DNA of 64,000 nt, taken from the NCBI RefSeq assembly GCF_040954645.1, contig NC_092809.1, positions 76,958,935-77,022,934 of the forward strand, in the 5' to 3' direction. A program made the position numbers and the translations under genes. Positions within the stretch are counted from its first letter, which is position 1; every line of letters begins with the position of its first letter. Below are positions 23,500 to 35,234 of the stretch, piece after piece. The notes under the pieces are model-generated. The model searched no databases and was not told the origin of the DNA. It saw only the letters and a list, made by a program, of their open reading frames with translations. The DNA comes from Diabrotica undecimpunctata (taxonomy: Eukaryota > Arthropoda > Insecta > Coleoptera > Chrysomelidae).

Positions 23500-24860
23500 T
23501 AGGGTTCTCTGGTAGTAGATACCCTTTTTCCATGTTCTGTTTCATGTGTAGTTGCGGTTTCCTTATGGTAGGAGCCTTGTCGGTTATAATAACCAGTTAA
23601 TATGTCGTTGTTTACGGTTTCCTTATGATAGAGACCTTATCAATTATGATAACCATTTTATGTGTCTTGCTTACGGGTTCCTTATGGTAGGAGCCTAGTC
23701 GGTTGTGATAGCTATTTGTTGGGGTATTTCTTTTATCTGAAAAGATACCCAGTCGTCTGCCGAAAGACGATACCTAGTCTGCCGAAAGACTATTTCGTTG
23801 TCGAGGTTCTCTTATGCTAGAGACCTTATTGCGGTTATCACAACCATAGTATAGTCGGGTTTTCTTTTATCTGAAAAGTTGCCCAGTCTGAGGAAAAACA
23901 TTTTACTTTTTACGTTGTACAAGGTTTATTTACTGTATACCTTTTTGCGGTTATCATAACTATATAGTCAGGTATTTGTTTTATGTAAAAGATACCTACT
24001 CGTCTGCCGAAAGACGATACCTAGTCTGCCGAAAGACTATTTCTTCTTTACATTCTTTGTTCAAGGTGCTCTTCTGACAGAGACCTTCTCTTTGCGGTTG
24101 TTATAACCATTTATGGTATATTTCTTTTCTACTAAAAGATACCTAGTCTGCCGAAAGACTATATCTTTTTTACATTGCTTTCTCGAGGTTCTCTTCTGAC
24201 AGAGGCCTTTTTTGCGGTTGTTATACCCATTTTACATTACGGTATATCTTGTATACTAAAAGATATCCAGTTGTCTGCAGAAAGACGATTTTGTTCCTTA
24301 CATTAATTTTCAAGGTGCTCTTTTTACAGAGACCTTTTTACGGTTTTTATAACCATTTTATATTGAGACTTCTTTTATACTAAAAGATAACTAGTCTGTC
24401 GAAAGACTCTTTATTTTTTATACACTTTATTCAAGGTGCTCTTATGACAGAGACCTTTTTCAGGTTTTTATACCCATTTCTTGCTGATTTTTTGATAGTG
24501 CTTTTAGTGGAGTATTTCTTTTGTCTAAGCATATACTCAGTCTGCCGAAAGACATTCTTACTTTTACTTGTTTAGGGTTTTCTTATGCTAGAGACCTTAT
24601 TACGGTTAGTATAACCATTTACATTGGGGTATTTATTTTATGAAAAAAGATACCCAGTCTGTAGAGACATTTCTTCTTTTGTATTCGTTAGTGTTTGCGA
24701 GGGTGGAAAAAGTATTTTCGGTTATTACAACCATTTTTTTTTGTTTAATTTTTCCTGATTGTAGGGACATTAGTAACAGATTGTAATCGTTTTATGTTGG
24801 GATATATCTTTTCCTTGATAAGATACCTGGTCTGTGGAGACTGTTCTTTTTTTATTTTGT
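23500..24860 (+). repeat. Leader array of about a dozen hairpin-rich repeat units
   Basis: Between the primer site and the ORF lies an array of degenerate tandem units. The first four (about 23500-23700) are about 60 bp long; the next eight or so repeat every 120-135 bp. Each long unit holds four hairpins in order. Hairpin A is like ggttctct-tatgct-agagacc (23805-23825, 24065-24085, 24187-24207). Hairpin B is ggttat-ca-ataacc. Hairpin D is like ggtattctttt ... aaaagatacc (23723-23749, 23971-23996). Hairpin C is tcgtctgccgaaagacga (23753-23770, 24000-24017) or tagtctgccgaaagacta (23775-23792, 24022-24039, 24144-24161). The C stems differ by paired changes (C-G versus A-T). No CDS lies in this region. 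Confidence 0.85.
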
Positions 24861-25025
24861 TTGTGGTTGTCTTATTGTAGAAACCTGTTTCGACTAATAC
24901 AAGTATCTCTTTGGTTTGTTTCTGTAAAAAATGCAGAGATTTACAATTACTCTTACTCATTCACAATCTTTTTCTTGTTTGTCTTGTCAGTTTTAAATAT
25001 TAGCTGCTCCATTTTTGTCTAAACA

Positions 25026-26495
25026 ATGGACACCCTCAAATTCAAGAGACGGTCTGCAAAAAATGCAATTATTCGTCACTGTAATTGGATTGCAGAAAAT
25101 GTTTCATTGGTCGATATTGATTATCTTTTGAAAGTTCGTCGTGAGTATTTACAAGTTGAATATGATAAATATGAATGCGCACAGGATGCAATCGAGAATT
25201 TATTGGTAGATTCCGCTGAAGATAGCGAGGATCGAAACATTGTAGATGATTTGTTTTGTAAGGCAATGGGACTTATAATATGGGAGCCCGACCTCTCATC
25301 CTTTACGTATTATAAAGTAGGTAGTGCATCCCATTGTTCTTCTAGGTTACATATGGGGGAAAGACCTTCCACACTTATTTCAGATTTATGCCATCTACTC
25401 AATGTAGTTAAATCTTCTCAAAATTATATGTCAAAAGACTCATCTTTTTCAAAACCTCAACCTTCTTTTGAGACATCCACGTCTCAAACACCTCGTGTGA
25501 TAGCGCCTAGTTCGTCAGGTCAGCTATCCTCAACTTTAGCTCATGTAGATACTGTCCCTAAGGCGTTACCTACGGGCCTTAGCAGTATTGCATATTCCCT
25601 TCCACCTGTTGCAGTGGTAAATGATAGAGAGTCCTACAAGACTCGTGACGCTCATACCAGCACGAGTTCTTTTACGGGGCTATCCTTTAATAATGTACAT
25701 CTCTCTGGACCTCAGGTCCATTCTAATATTCAATCCTTACGTAAGGATTTTTCTTTGCACGACTTCCATGATGGGGTGTCTGATGATGACGCTGCCAATA
25801 CAGCTTCGCGGGGAGCCAACCCCGATACACTTGCTCGATCAAAATCTTGGCATTGTGAGCCAAAATTATTGTCGTCTCGTGACAGAGACAATTCTAAAGA
25901 AGCTATTAACTTAGATATTGCGACCATAATTGGGTCAAAAGTTCCTAGAGTGGTACTACACCCATCTCTAGATTTAACATTCGGGGTACATACGTTTAAA
26001 ATGTACTCCTATCTTTCTCGTTTAAGCCGAGTAAAGGAATTTGTGTTTTGTTTCATCAGAAACGTTCGTAAAAAGCAAGCTGAATTGCTTATTGTTCAAC
26101 ACTTAAAAAGTCTCTCGTTTCCTCGTATATTGGAATCGTTGCCATCCGGTATTGCCAATCCGGATAATCAGTTGAATAATCCGAATTTATTTCCAGAGGA
26201 AATTATTCACCGTACGACAATTAGCGGTATGTTGAGGAATGCTACCATTCCTTATGCTAAAAAGCATCCTTTTCTTGTTTCTTCGAACAATCTAGTTGGT
26301 TTAAAGATGTTTAAAACACACGTACAGTTGGGCCATGTAGGGCCCCAAGGTACGTCCAATTGTAGAGATCATTTCGGACTTAGTTGTTGCACATTTTATA
26401 ATGTTGAAAGTCCCATCCATCATTGTGTTACTTGTTCGAGATATCTTTTTATTGCCATAGATTATGGGATATATTTTTGCTTAAAGCTTGCGTAG
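25026..26495 (+). CDS. Gag-like / integrase zinc-domain fusion protein of a BEL/Pao element
   Basis: This 489-codon intact frame starts at an ATG 1.58 kb downstream of the primer site. Residues 1-85 (FKRRSAKNAIIRHCNWIAEN, then YLLKVRREYLQVEYDKYE) resemble the N-terminus of BEL/Pao Gag (DUF1759-type helical region). Residues about 120-300 are Ser/Thr-rich and unstructured. From about residue 310 the text changes to the pol part that precedes and forms the integrase N-terminal domain: YLSRLSRVKEFVFCFIRN, MLRNATIPYAKKHPFLVS, then His432/His437 (HVQLGH) and Cys467/Cys470 (CVTC), an HHCC zinc site. RT, RNase H, protease and the DDE core are missing, so gag is joined in frame to integrase-N. A relative's enzymes would have to mobilise it. 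A chance in-frame deletion is the simplest origin; the intact frame hints at retained use. Confidence 0.82.
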   Translation: MDTLKFKRRSAKNAIIRHCNWIAENVSLVDIDYLLKVRREYLQVEYDKYECAQDAIENLLVDSAEDSEDRNIVDDLFCKAMGLIIWEPDLSSFTYYKVGSASHCSSRLHMGERPSTLISDLCHLLNVVKSSQNYMSKDSSFSKPQPSFETSTSQTPRVIAPSSSGQLSSTLAHVDTVPKALPTGLSSIAYSLPPVAVVNDRESYKTRDAHTSTSSFTGLSFNNVHLSGPQVHSNIQSLRKDFSLHDFHDGVSDDDAANTASRGANPDTLARSKSWHCEPKLLSSRDRDNSKEAINLDIATIIGSKVPRVVLHPSLDLTFGVHTFKMYSYLSRLSRVKEFVFCFIRNVRKKQAELLIVQHLKSLSFPRILESLPSGIANPDNQLNNPNLFPEEIIHRTTISGMLRNATIPYAKKHPFLVSSNNLVGLKMFKTHVQLGHVGPQGTSNCRDHFGLSCCTFYNVESPIHHCVTCSRYLFIAIDYGIYFCLKLA

Positions 26496-27069
26496 CTTTA
26501 TTTGTTCATTTATTTGCGCCACGTTATAAAAATAACGGTTTTAATGTTTGGAGACTTATGACATTTTCTTTTGACATTGTACGAATTCTTTAAAGTACAA
26601 AGAATTCTTAGAAGTCGCACCACTTTTGTTTTTCGTTCGTTTCAAAATTGCCTTATTATGTATAGAAAGCCTTGTTTATTGAATAGCATAAATGTTCGTA
26701 TTTTATCTATTCTCTTTATTTCTTTATCGCAATTTTGATTTATTCTAATTGACTAAGTCTACTACTAGCTTATTCACCGCTTTTTACCGAGAGGGAGCTG
26801 AATCTCAACCTGAGATATAATTTGCTAATTGCTTTTCAAATTATCATAATTATCTTTTATGTATAAAGCTTATGGAAGAATATAGTTTCTTCGTTTTGCA
26901 TTTTCGCATATTCGTCATGATTATGTCTGTCCAGGTAGATTGCTAATATCTAGGGACAGTGTTACAATTCATACGATATTGCTTTTACTTTTGCTGCTTA
27001 TTCGTTTCGAATATTGTAGTGACCATTGGGGCTACAATTATTCTGTTTGTTTGTCCTTAACTTAGTTGT
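26496..27069 (+). other. 3' non-coding part of the BEL/Pao element
   Basis: No integrase core or other frame follows the ORF stop; the text is AT-rich with short frames only. In a complete BEL/Pao element this region would carry the integrase DDE domain. Confidence 0.55.
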
Positions 27070-27362
27070 TGTTGCGGAGAACCATTTCCTTAGGTTTGTT
27101 AACCAGGATATTTGTCTTCTCCCATTTCCTTGTTTTTCGAGAACTATTAGAAGGTTATTTGTAGTATTTGTATTGAGTGCCGTCTCTCATCATGTGTCCG
27201 AGACTTTCTGATTGTTGCCTTCTAATCATATACATCACTTTTCTTTCTTTCCTCTTTCTTTTTCATACGGTTCCGTTGGTTAACTGGTCCGTCCATGATA
27301 TCCTGAGGATTCGCTTGAGTAGTCACATTTCGATGGCGTCAAGTTCATGTATTGTATCCTAG
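27070..27362 (-). pseudogene. RTE-like LINE fragment nested in the BEL/Pao internal region
   Basis: Read on the minus strand this gives LLKRILRISWTDQLTNGTV, then SLGHMMRDGTQYKYY, then SWLTNLRKWF-like blocks in shifting frames, the tail of the same family as 13874-15139. Several stops and shifts make it older than the fragment in the 5' LTR. Since the LTRs are young, it may have been carried inside the element before its last transposition. Confidence 0.72.
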
Positions 27363-27670
27363 GATAATAGAGGAATGCACTTCCTATAAGAGAGAAAATC
27401 TGTTTTATGTATAGTACTGATAATTGTATAATTGTAGTGATGTATATTTAGTATGTAGTTATGTATTTCTATTCTATTATCGTTTGTTGTATAAGTTTAT
27501 TGTTGTATGTATAAGTTATTGTTCTTTGTGCTCTTTTGTAAATGTATAACTTTGTAGGATTGTAAGTGTGGCGTTCGTTTCGTAACCGAAGAAGTGTTTA
27601 CGGTATCCTAATTTGTACAGTGCGTCGGGAGTACAAAGTACAGTTATGTTTTATTGGCACGTATGCCAAC

Positions 27671-27680
27671 GCGGGGAGAA
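27671..27680 (+). promoter_or_regulatory. Polypurine tract
   Basis: GCGGGGAGAA abuts the start of the 3' LTR. This is the expected position for the RNase H-resistant primer of plus-strand DNA synthesis. Confidence 0.75.
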
Positions 27681-28846
27681 TGTTGCAGTTTCGCAACTGT
27701 TAATAAACATTTATTAAATATTAAGACTTTATGGTAGTTTTGATTCTCCCCGTATATCAAGATTTCATGTATAAGGGTGCATCTGGGTTAAAAACTACAT
27801 GCTACGAGACGGGCAATCTGCAAAATGACACAGATGTGTATTGGAGATAAGCGATGCATCTACATAATCGGAGTCGAGTTTTATCTCTCAAACCACACAC
27901 ATGTGTGTGCGTTTGGGTTAAGAGTACCTTAAGACACTTAGCATCGGTCCTTTGACCGAGGAAGTCGTTTTGATGCAGAAAAGTTACATTAGGAATTGTG
28001 TGGTTCCTGTTATTCGTCGGTGAAGACATATTTTTTGCGGTTGCCGGAGTGCCATCTTCTCATTGGGTAAGGAACAATACCATAATTTTGTTGCTGCATG
28101 GGCTAAGTACGTTTATCTGGTGCCCAAGTATTACATATTGTGTCGCGATTTTGAACTTTTGAACTTCATTCAGAACATTAAACGTTGTCAATTGGACTTT
28201 TTGCTTTTGTTTTGTGTAGTATTTACTCTATTCTAATTTTTTGTAATATGTCATTCCCGATTATAATTTGAATTGAGTTTAAATATTTGTATTTGAATAT
28301 ATAATTTGAGTTGAGTTTGATATAATTCATATATGATATTTTTTATTGCATTTTGTGTAACTGTATTAACGAGGTTTATTCATTTTATTACGAATTAAGT
28401 ATATTATAATATGTGCGTATATTTTTCACTCTTTCACGTTTAATATCAATTTTTTTTATATGACATATATATTCATATTTTTATTTCTTTTTTGTATAAT
28501 ATTATTTCTATCTATGGTTTGTTTATGGTTCTTTTTTTGTGTGTCGTTACGTATTGATTAATATTTAAGTTTGTACTACATATATTCTTCTTCTTTTAAG
28601 TAATATATTCTTCCTTATTTATAGTTGTATATTGGGTTATGTGTATTTATGTTTAATTTCACCTTCTTGTTTAAAATAGAGTTTTATACAGTCCACTGGT
28701 TTTCATTTCTTTTCTTTATTTGAATATACATACCCAATCCGAAAGGGGGAAACCAGCGAGTTCTAGATTGAACAGAATATCGTCTCTCTCCCTTCAGGAT
28801 GACCAAAATTGTTATATTGAGGTCATCGTATGTGCAGAACGCAACA
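27681..28846 (+). repeat. 3' LTR of the BEL/Pao element
   Basis: This 1166-bp LTR starts TGTTGCAG and ends GCAACA. It lacks the RTE-like insert seen in the left LTR. A palindromic cacacacatgtgtgtg block lies about 215 bp from its start in both LTRs. Confidence 0.93.
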
Positions 28847-28851
28847 GTCTG
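28847..28851. repeat. Right target-site duplication of the BEL/Pao element (GTCTG)
   Basis: This GTCTG follows the 3' LTR and pairs with 21922-21926. Confidence 0.9.
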
Positions 28852-29190
28852 GTCCAGAAAATTTCCTGTTATGAAGCTCTTGACAATGTTCGAAACTTCT
28901 TCAGTGGTGAAAGGTTCATAAGGAATATTAGTGTAGGGTTGAAAGTTATTCGTCGTGTCTTTAATCCATCCAGCATATCTGTTATGAGTAGCTGGCGTTG
29001 AAAGTTGGTTTCTCCAAAACTAATGAATTTCTTCTTGGCTTGGGTAAGATTTATTGTCATTTTCTACAGTGGAATTTGGTTTCTTATAAAACGCCCCCTC
29101 TGCATAGTCAAAAAGTATAGTGTCGCATTTCCGGTTGTTAGTAACTTTGTATATCCTTACTCCTGAGAAGCTCCGGAATATGCTCATTAT
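28852..29190 (-). pseudogene. R4/Dong-like LINE fragment, upstream half of the split copy
   Basis: This continues the LINE interrupted at 21926. It aligns with 63681-63985 in the antisense R4/Dong-like copy: gaagctctt, cttcttcagtggtgaa, atccatccagca and gggtaagatttattg are shared in order. The minus-strand frame around 29060-28869 is short and shifted relative to the intact copy, so this copy is decayed. Confidence 0.82.
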
Positions 29191-31129
<1,939 letters not shown>

Positions 31130-31147
31130 TTCCGCCCAACGTGGGGC
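31130..31147 (+). promoter_or_regulatory. Primer-binding site for tRNA-Lys
   Basis: TTCCGCCCAACGTGGGGC matches 16 of 18 bases of the tRNA-Lys primer site TGGCGCCCAACGTGGGGC used by many insect Gypsy-type elements. The two mismatches are near its start. Confidence 0.75.
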
Positions 31148-31491
31148 GTAGAAAGTATTTCTAGTTAAAATTTAAACGGATAAAGAAAGAAAGCAGATTG
31201 ATTGAAAATTTATTTGCCGATGGTTAAAGTTTATAATATTTGCTTTTATGACATTACATTTCAAATTTCTCTAGGTACAAATTTTTACATGATATAATTT
31301 ATGATATTTGATTGATTTTTACAACTGACAAAAGTTTTAAAATTTTATTGCATTTATTTGAATTTATTGCATTTGGGATAAGAGGAAAAGTTTTCGACTT
31401 TGCAACAATACTCGAATTTCATATTTGGCGGGAATATTATTGCACAAATTTCAAAGCTTCATATTTGGCGGGGATAAATAATCTAACTAAC

Positions 31492-32286
31492 ATGTCGACC
31501 ACAAGGAGTCAAAGCAAAACGCAAGAAAGGAAAGAGGATAAGATAGAAGAGGAAACAATTATTGATGAAGGATCGGATAATGAAGGAAATGCTTCAATAA
31601 TGGAGAAAAGAAAAGAAACAGGGATGCTGAAAAAATTATTAGCAATGATGCAAATACAGACACAAACAATAGAGAAAAACCAAATTGAAACAAAACAGAC
31701 AATGGAAGAAAACCAACGGGAAACAAGGCTAGCAATAGAACAAAAATTAGAAGAAAATGATAGAAAAATGGAAAAGCGTTTGGACAAATATGAAAATGAG
31801 GTAAAAGTCTGTTTAGAAAAAGTCAGAGAAGAAACAGAGAGAAAACTAGAGATGCAGAGAGAAGAAATAGAAACTAAAATGAAAGATATTAAGACTGTAC
31901 AGAAAAAGGAATTAGAACAGTTAGAAACAAAATTTGAAATGGCTTTACAAGAAGACATGCGAGAAATAGAAAGAAAAATGGAGGAAATCAAAAAGGGACA
32001 AAATTCCGGGGAGAGAAGGGAAATGTTTATCCAGGGAACAAGCGAGGTAAAATTGCAGTTTGGCGGGGATGTAAGAAAACTTCACCCCGTACCGTTCATG
32101 AATAATCTAAAGAAGAAGATACAATACATGGGAAACTTTGAGACAGCTAAGGAAATGATCAGAAATCATCTCAAAGATGAGGCGTGTCTATGGTTCGACA
32201 GCAAAGCGGAGAAATTTGAAAATTGGCAAGAATTTGAAAATAAATTTCTGAGTTTTTCTGGGGAAAGACAGAGCAATTACAGATAA
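31492..32286 (+). pseudogene. Gypsy-type Gag, frameshifted
   Basis: The start is chosen at the ATG at 31492, after which codon use becomes typical. About 170 residues are highly charged and helical (many E, K, R with M/I/L spacing), a likely coiled coil. Then comes a capsid-like segment (KLQFGGDVRKLHPVPFMNNL, later ACLWFDSKAEKFENWQEFEN). A frameshift near 32256 ends the frame; the original continues in another frame for about 55 codons to a stop near 32427. No CCHC zinc knuckle is visible, so its coding sequence seems to be deleted between Gag and protease. It would encode the structural protein of a retrotransposon particle. The copy is inactive. Confidence 0.78.
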
Positions 32287-32425
32287 ACAAGGAATTGCAA
32301 AATGGGAAATACCATGAGAGGATGGGTATATCAGAAAAAACATACGCATTGCAAATGTACAATACCGCAAAACATTTGCAATACAATTATTCATCCCCAG
32401 CAATTAGTAGAGTTGATTCAAAATT

Positions 32426-32845
32426 TTGATAGACACCGATTCAGAAATAACATTGGTAAACAGAAAATTAATAGAAGAAGTGAGTTTGACAAATTTAATT
32501 TACAAAATACCAAGGGTAAATTTGGTGGGTGCAAATAAACGGACATTGGCAACGATAAATGAAGGAATACGAGTGAGGGTACGATTGGATGAGAAAATGT
32601 ATGCACTACAATGTGTAATAATGCCAAACATGTCGCATGACATGATTGTAGGAGTGGACGAACTGGCAGAAAAACATGTAGTCATAGATTTCAAAAATAA
32701 TACGATGAAACTAACAGAAGAAAAAGAAGGAGAACAGGACAATGAACATGTGAAAAAGAAAATTGATAATTCGGAAAAAGGAACAAACAGTGGAAATGAA
32801 TTTGGCAACGAAGCAAGGACAAAGAGGAAAAGGAAGAAAACTTAA
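32426..32845 (+). pseudogene. Gypsy-type aspartic protease region
   Basis: The frame opens with IDTDSEITLVN, which aligns with the retropepsin active site D-T/S-G-S; the Gly is replaced by Asp. A typical second half follows (MSHDMIVGVDELAEKHVVIDF, including the I-V/I-G flap-end motif). It then runs into an acidic/basic linker. The N-terminal part of the protease and the Gag zinc knuckle are missing upstream. With the Gly-to-Asp change the enzyme would probably not work. Confidence 0.75.
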
Positions 32846-33830
32846 GAAAAGGATAAAGGAAGTCAATACCGGAGATTCCTCAAAAGAAGGAATGAGCCCC
32901 GAAGAAGAAGAAGAAATAGTGTCAACAAAGGAAAATGAAAACGATATGATTGAAACAGTGGTATTTAAGGAAGAGATTGATGAAAAAGAGGAGGAAAAAT
33001 GTGCGATAAATATGTGTCAAGAATCTGAGGAAAAAGAAAGAAAATTGATATGTGGAGAAGAAAAAGAAAATGAGGTGCGTCTGATGTTAAAAGAACACGA
33101 AACTTTAATAAATGAGGAAAACAGAGTGGCAAAAAAGTACGAACATTCTTTTGAGGTAAAAAACTTGGGAAACTTTCGATCGAAGACTTACCCGATCCCA
33201 TATAAATATCGACAACAGGTGAAAGAAGAAATTAATAAAATGTTGGAAGATCAAATAATTGAACGATGTGATTCACCGTATATTAATCCAATTGTAATAG
33301 TAAAAAAAAGTAGTGGAGAATTAAGACTATGTTTAGATGCCAGAAATATCAACCAGCACACGGTATCACAATATGAATCACCTCTAAACATCGAGGCCAT
33401 ATTTGGAAGAATTACAGGATCACACATATTCTCTAAAATTGATTTAAAGCATAGTTTTTGGTTGATACCTTTAGCTGAAAAATGTAGAAACTATACCGCG
33501 TTCTCAATTGATGGTATTGTATACAGGTTCAAGGTAGTGCCTTTTGGTTTACAAAGCGCTTGTGCAGCATTGGTACCTCTACATTCTATTTTAAATCGAT
33601 ACGAAGATTTCATAGTCCATTACATCGATGATTTGTTGATTTTTTCACGAGATATACAGAGCCATATGAAACATATAAAGATAATTCTGGAAGAATTGGA
33701 CAGAGCGGGATTAAAATTAAACATCGAAAAATGTCAATTTCTCCAAAAGGAAGTAATTTATCTAGGTTTTCAATTGGACACTACAACAGTTAGCTTAGCC
33801 GAAGACCGAGTCAAGCTCATTGATGATTAA
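32763..33830 (+). pseudogene. Gypsy-type reverse transcriptase
   Basis: After a charged linker of about 120 residues comes an RT with the expected order: YPIPYKYRQQVKEEINKML, the SPYINPIVIVKKSSGELRLC block, motif A KIDLKHSFWLIPL, VVPFGLQSA, and the catalytic YIDD at about 33625-33636. The frame ends at a TAA at 33828-33830, directly after which the same frame continues as YPRPTNLKTLRGFLG, so a single nonsense change separates RT from RNase H. Confidence 0.85.
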
Positions 33831-35234
33831 TATCCAAGACCAACGAATTTGAAAACATTGAGAGGTTTTCTTGGCACGATCAATTATTTAAAAAAACTAA
33901 TTCCCGATTTAAGCCAAAAGGAAATTCCTCTAATAAAATTGCTGAAGAAAGGGATAAAATGGAATTGGAAAGAAGAACAGGAGAAGGCTTTTCAAATATT
34001 AAAACAAGAATTTGCAAAAGGAACAAAAATATACCACCCCAATTATAATCTACCATTCATACTCCGAACTGATGCGTCAATACAAAAGTTTGCAGGTGTT
34101 TTGTCACAGATACAAAACGACCAAGAAGTGCCAATATGTTTTATATCTCGGGTGACCAAAACTCACGAAAGAAAATATAGTGTGACAGAATTGGAATTTG
34201 CCAGTGTACTATTTTGTGTAAACAAATTAAGATATTACTTATTGGGAGCTAAATTCACAATCGAGACGGATCATGCCGCTTTGGTTCACATCATGAAGAA
34301 CCGATTGGTGAATAATCGGATACATAGAGACATTCTATTACTACAGGAGTACGATTTTGAATTCCGGTATATCACAGGAAAAGACAATATCATAGCCGAC
34401 GCGCTAACACGGGATGAAGACACAGGACAAAAGGAAGCAATTACGTTACATGTGGGACTAAATATCTTGACACAAGAAGAAGGTGTATTCTCATTAAATG
34501 AAATAAGAAGAGACCAAGGAGAATTGGAGGAAAGAGAAAAAAGAAGAGCGGAAATAGAAAACGACATATATTTCAAGAGAATAGACGGAAGGGAACTATA
34601 TTTGGTGACACAAACATTGGCAGAGAAGATTGTAAAACATTTACACGAAGACAATGGACATATCGGTAGCAGAAAAGTCTGGCTGGTTTTTCGAGAAAAT
34701 TATATTTGCCGACAAGATTACCGCATCGCAAAAGAAATTACACAAAAGTGCCAGATCTGTCAAAAATATAAAATTAGAAATTTCAAAAATGAAAACGTTA
34801 CAAAAAATATTATATCCCGGAACAAATTAGATATTGTAGCAATAGATATGTTAAGCGATCTAATTATGACGACGAAAAGGAATAAACATGTTTTAGTCAT
34901 GGTAGATGTGTTTTCCAAATATGTAAAATTATACAGTTGCTGTACCACGAAAGGGGAAGAAATAATGAGAAAAATCGACAATTTTATAGCCACCGTAGGA
35001 ACACCAAGAAGGATTCTTCTAGACAATGCAACATATTTTAGAAATGATCGTTTCAAGGGACAACTTCGAGAACGGGAAATAGAGACAAATTTTGTTAGCA
35101 TCAGACATCCACAGAGTAATCCTTCGGAACGGTTTATACAGGAAGTGACGAAGTTTCTACGGATTACAACAGAGGGTCAACATCGACGATGGGATAGGAA
35201 GATTTACGTTTCTTTATTTTATATGAACGAATAA
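33831..35234 (+). pseudogene. Gypsy-type RNase H and truncated integrase
   Basis: The frame continues from RT. RNase H shows LRTDAS, SVTELEFASVLF and TDHAAL, with its acidic residues in place. The integrase zinc domain has H...GHIG and CQIC. The core has VAIDM, LLDNATYF and NPSERF, the D, D and E of the catalytic triad. The integrase frame is cut at 35199, where the inverted LTR copy begins. The last 11 codons are antisense LTR sequence. The C-terminal chromodomain or GPY/F part is absent, and no env-like frame follows. Confidence 0.85.

Larger units (their letters stand above)
21927..28846 (+). mobile_element. Non-autonomous BEL/Pao LTR retrotransposon, complete between LTRs
   Basis: The 6.9-kb element has two long direct repeats with TG...CA ends, a 5-bp target duplication, a tRNA-Tyr primer site, a 1.6-kb hairpin-repeat leader, one 489-codon gag/integrase-N ORF and a purine-rich tract before the right LTR. 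The LTRs differ at roughly a dozen positions over about 1170 bp, so insertion was fairly recent. No protease, reverse transcriptase, RNase H or integrase core is present. BEL/Pao membership is inferred from the gag-like N-terminus and the Pao-type integrase zinc domain. Two RTE-like fragments are nested inside (22888-23259 and about 27070-27362). Confidence 0.88.

Noticed and set aside
23500..24860. CRISPR-like regular repeats
   Set aside because: Units are degenerate, made of hairpins without unique spacers, and lie in the leader of an LTR element in a eukaryotic genome.
31509..31991. 160-codon minus-strand frame rich in Ser and Phe
   Set aside because: It is the antisense of the Gag coiled-coil region.
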